From Roseicyclus sp. (GTDB lineage: Bacteria > Pseudomonadota > Alphaproteobacteria > Rhodobacterales > Rhodobacteraceae): a DNA stretch of 64,000 nucleotides. Positions 63,763 to 64,000 of the stretch are shown piece by piece. Under the pieces are notes generated by a model. The model did not search any database and had not been told where the DNA came from. It worked only from the letters and a program-made list of their open reading frames with translations. Position numbers and translations under genes: made by a program. The stretch is from positions 292,316 through 356,315 of the forward strand of contig NZ_JAGYJN010000003.1 of the NCBI RefSeq assembly GCF_018402035.1. The letters are read 5' to 3'. Positions within the stretch are counted from its first letter, which is position 1; every line of letters begins with the position of its first letter.

Positions 63763-64000
63763 GGATTTGAACAACGGAGGATTTCTGGTTCATCTTATCG
63801 ATTAGGAGATCGAGATGATGAAGAAACCTGAAACTTCGAAGGACGCGGCTGACAAGCTGGTCAAGAACATCCGCCGCAAGACTCGCCAGACGTATTCAGC
63901 GGAGGAAAAGATCCGCATTGTCCTGGCCGGTTTGCGTGGCGAGGAAAGCATTTCTGTGCTGTGCCGGCGCGAGGGTATTGCCGAAAGCCTGTATTACAGC
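63730..64000 (+). mobile_element. Left part of an IS3-family insertion sequence (truncated by window end)
   Basis: From about 63730 (starting TGTCTGACGTCAGC) composition changes, and at 63815 an IS3 OrfA begins. The exact left inverted repeat cannot be confirmed without the right end. The element interrupts the preceding frame. Confidence 0.6.
63815..64000 (+). CDS. IS3-family transposase OrfA (partial)
   Basis: 62 residues visible: MMKKPETSKDAADKLVKNIRRKTRQTYSAEEKIRIVLAGLRGEESISVLCRREGIAESLYYS. The segment SAEEKIRIVLAGLRGEES...CRREGI is the helix-turn-helix of IS3-group OrfA proteins, which bind the IS ends before OrfAB-mediated transposition. AGGAGAT precedes the ATG. The gene continues beyond the window. 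Confidence 0.9.
   Translation, partial: MMKKPETSKDAADKLVKNIRRKTRQTYSAEEKIRIVLAGLRGEESISVLCRREGIAESLYYS

Larger units (their letters stand above)
49193..64000. mobile_element. Accessory region / genomic island 3' of tRNA-Lys (right end outside window)
   Basis: From the tRNA to the window end there are no housekeeping genes. GC content drops, most strongly at 50.8-57 kb and 61-63 kb, and mobility genes appear: a recombinase remnant, an intact tyrosine recombinase, a HUH nuclease and an IS3-type transposase start. No integrase lies directly beside the tRNA, and I found no second copy of the tRNA 3' end, so the outer boundary is unknown and the region may be composite. Confidence 0.75.

Noticed and set aside
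49193..64000. CRISPR array in the accessory region
   Set aside because: No regularly spaced repeats with unique spacers and no cas genes.
49193..64000. Second copy of the tRNA-Lys 3' end marking an island boundary
   Set aside because: I searched for the T-arm/acceptor text (GGTTCGAATCCTG, TCGGGCTC) and saw no convincing repeat inside the window.

Overview
The window looks like chromosome of an alphaproteobacterium of the Rhodobacteraceae (Rhodobacter/Roseobacter group). The evidence is the rpsT-dnaA-dnaN-recF-gyrB block, petABC genes for a bc1 complex, an RpoE/ChrR singlet-oxygen stress locus whose proteins closely resemble the Rhodobacter sphaeroides pair as I remember it, a GC-rich backbone with GTG and TTG starts, and typical family genes such as COG3146, DUF1365 and PaiB.

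Backbone, 1 to 49.2 kb. Ubiquinone genes (ubiB, ubiE), a DNA-repair glycosylase (mutM) and an enoyl-CoA hydratase precede the replication block (rpsT, dnaA, dnaN, recF, gyrB; 3.4-11.2 kb). Then come two outer-membrane lipid genes (mlaC, mlaA), a type I secretion ABC/HlyD pair, and a run of small-metabolite genes (RidA, glycerophosphodiesterase, phhB, peroxiredoxin, a reductase, rsmD, an orphan TRAP binding protein, recQ, yaaA). At 25.7-31.6 kb, rpoE-chrR faces an oxidoreductase/DUF1365/transporter/SDR operon; both directions carry an RpoE-like promoter with -35 and -10 elements 18 nt apart. Adenine deaminase sits beside AMP nucleosidase, giving AMP to adenine to hypoxanthine. HU, an EamA exporter and aroC follow. 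A TPP riboswitch heads thiBPQ, which converges on petABC across a bidirectional terminator. A minus-strand run (dapF, mtaB, PaiB, GST, GNAT) ends the backbone. Three intergenic spaces carry tandem near-perfect palindromes.

Accessory region, 49.2 kb to the window end. It starts right after tRNA-Lys(TTT), a common integration site, and base composition falls sharply, especially from 50.8 to 57 kb. It holds a fused OGFr-like/ADP-ribosylglycohydrolase gene, Sel1-repeat proteins, an IalB-like exported protein, a Rap1a/Tai-like protein, a UPF0149 protein, several unknown genes, a recombinase remnant, an intact 191-residue tyrosine recombinase, an orphan chimeric flagellar hook (FlgE-like) gene, an H-NS-like protein, a decayed exonuclease-like fragment, a small HUH (Rep-like) nuclease, a ribbon-helix-helix operon and the start of an IS3-family element. 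No island end is visible.

The most interesting structure is at 58.2-61.4 kb. The last codons and stop of the minimal tyrosine recombinase form a 27-bp site with an inner inverted repeat. The site recurs 2,561 bp away in direct orientation with one synonymous difference. The hook gene, with a good sigma-54-type promoter, lies between the copies. This looks like a recombinase-linked, potentially excisable hook-protein cassette.
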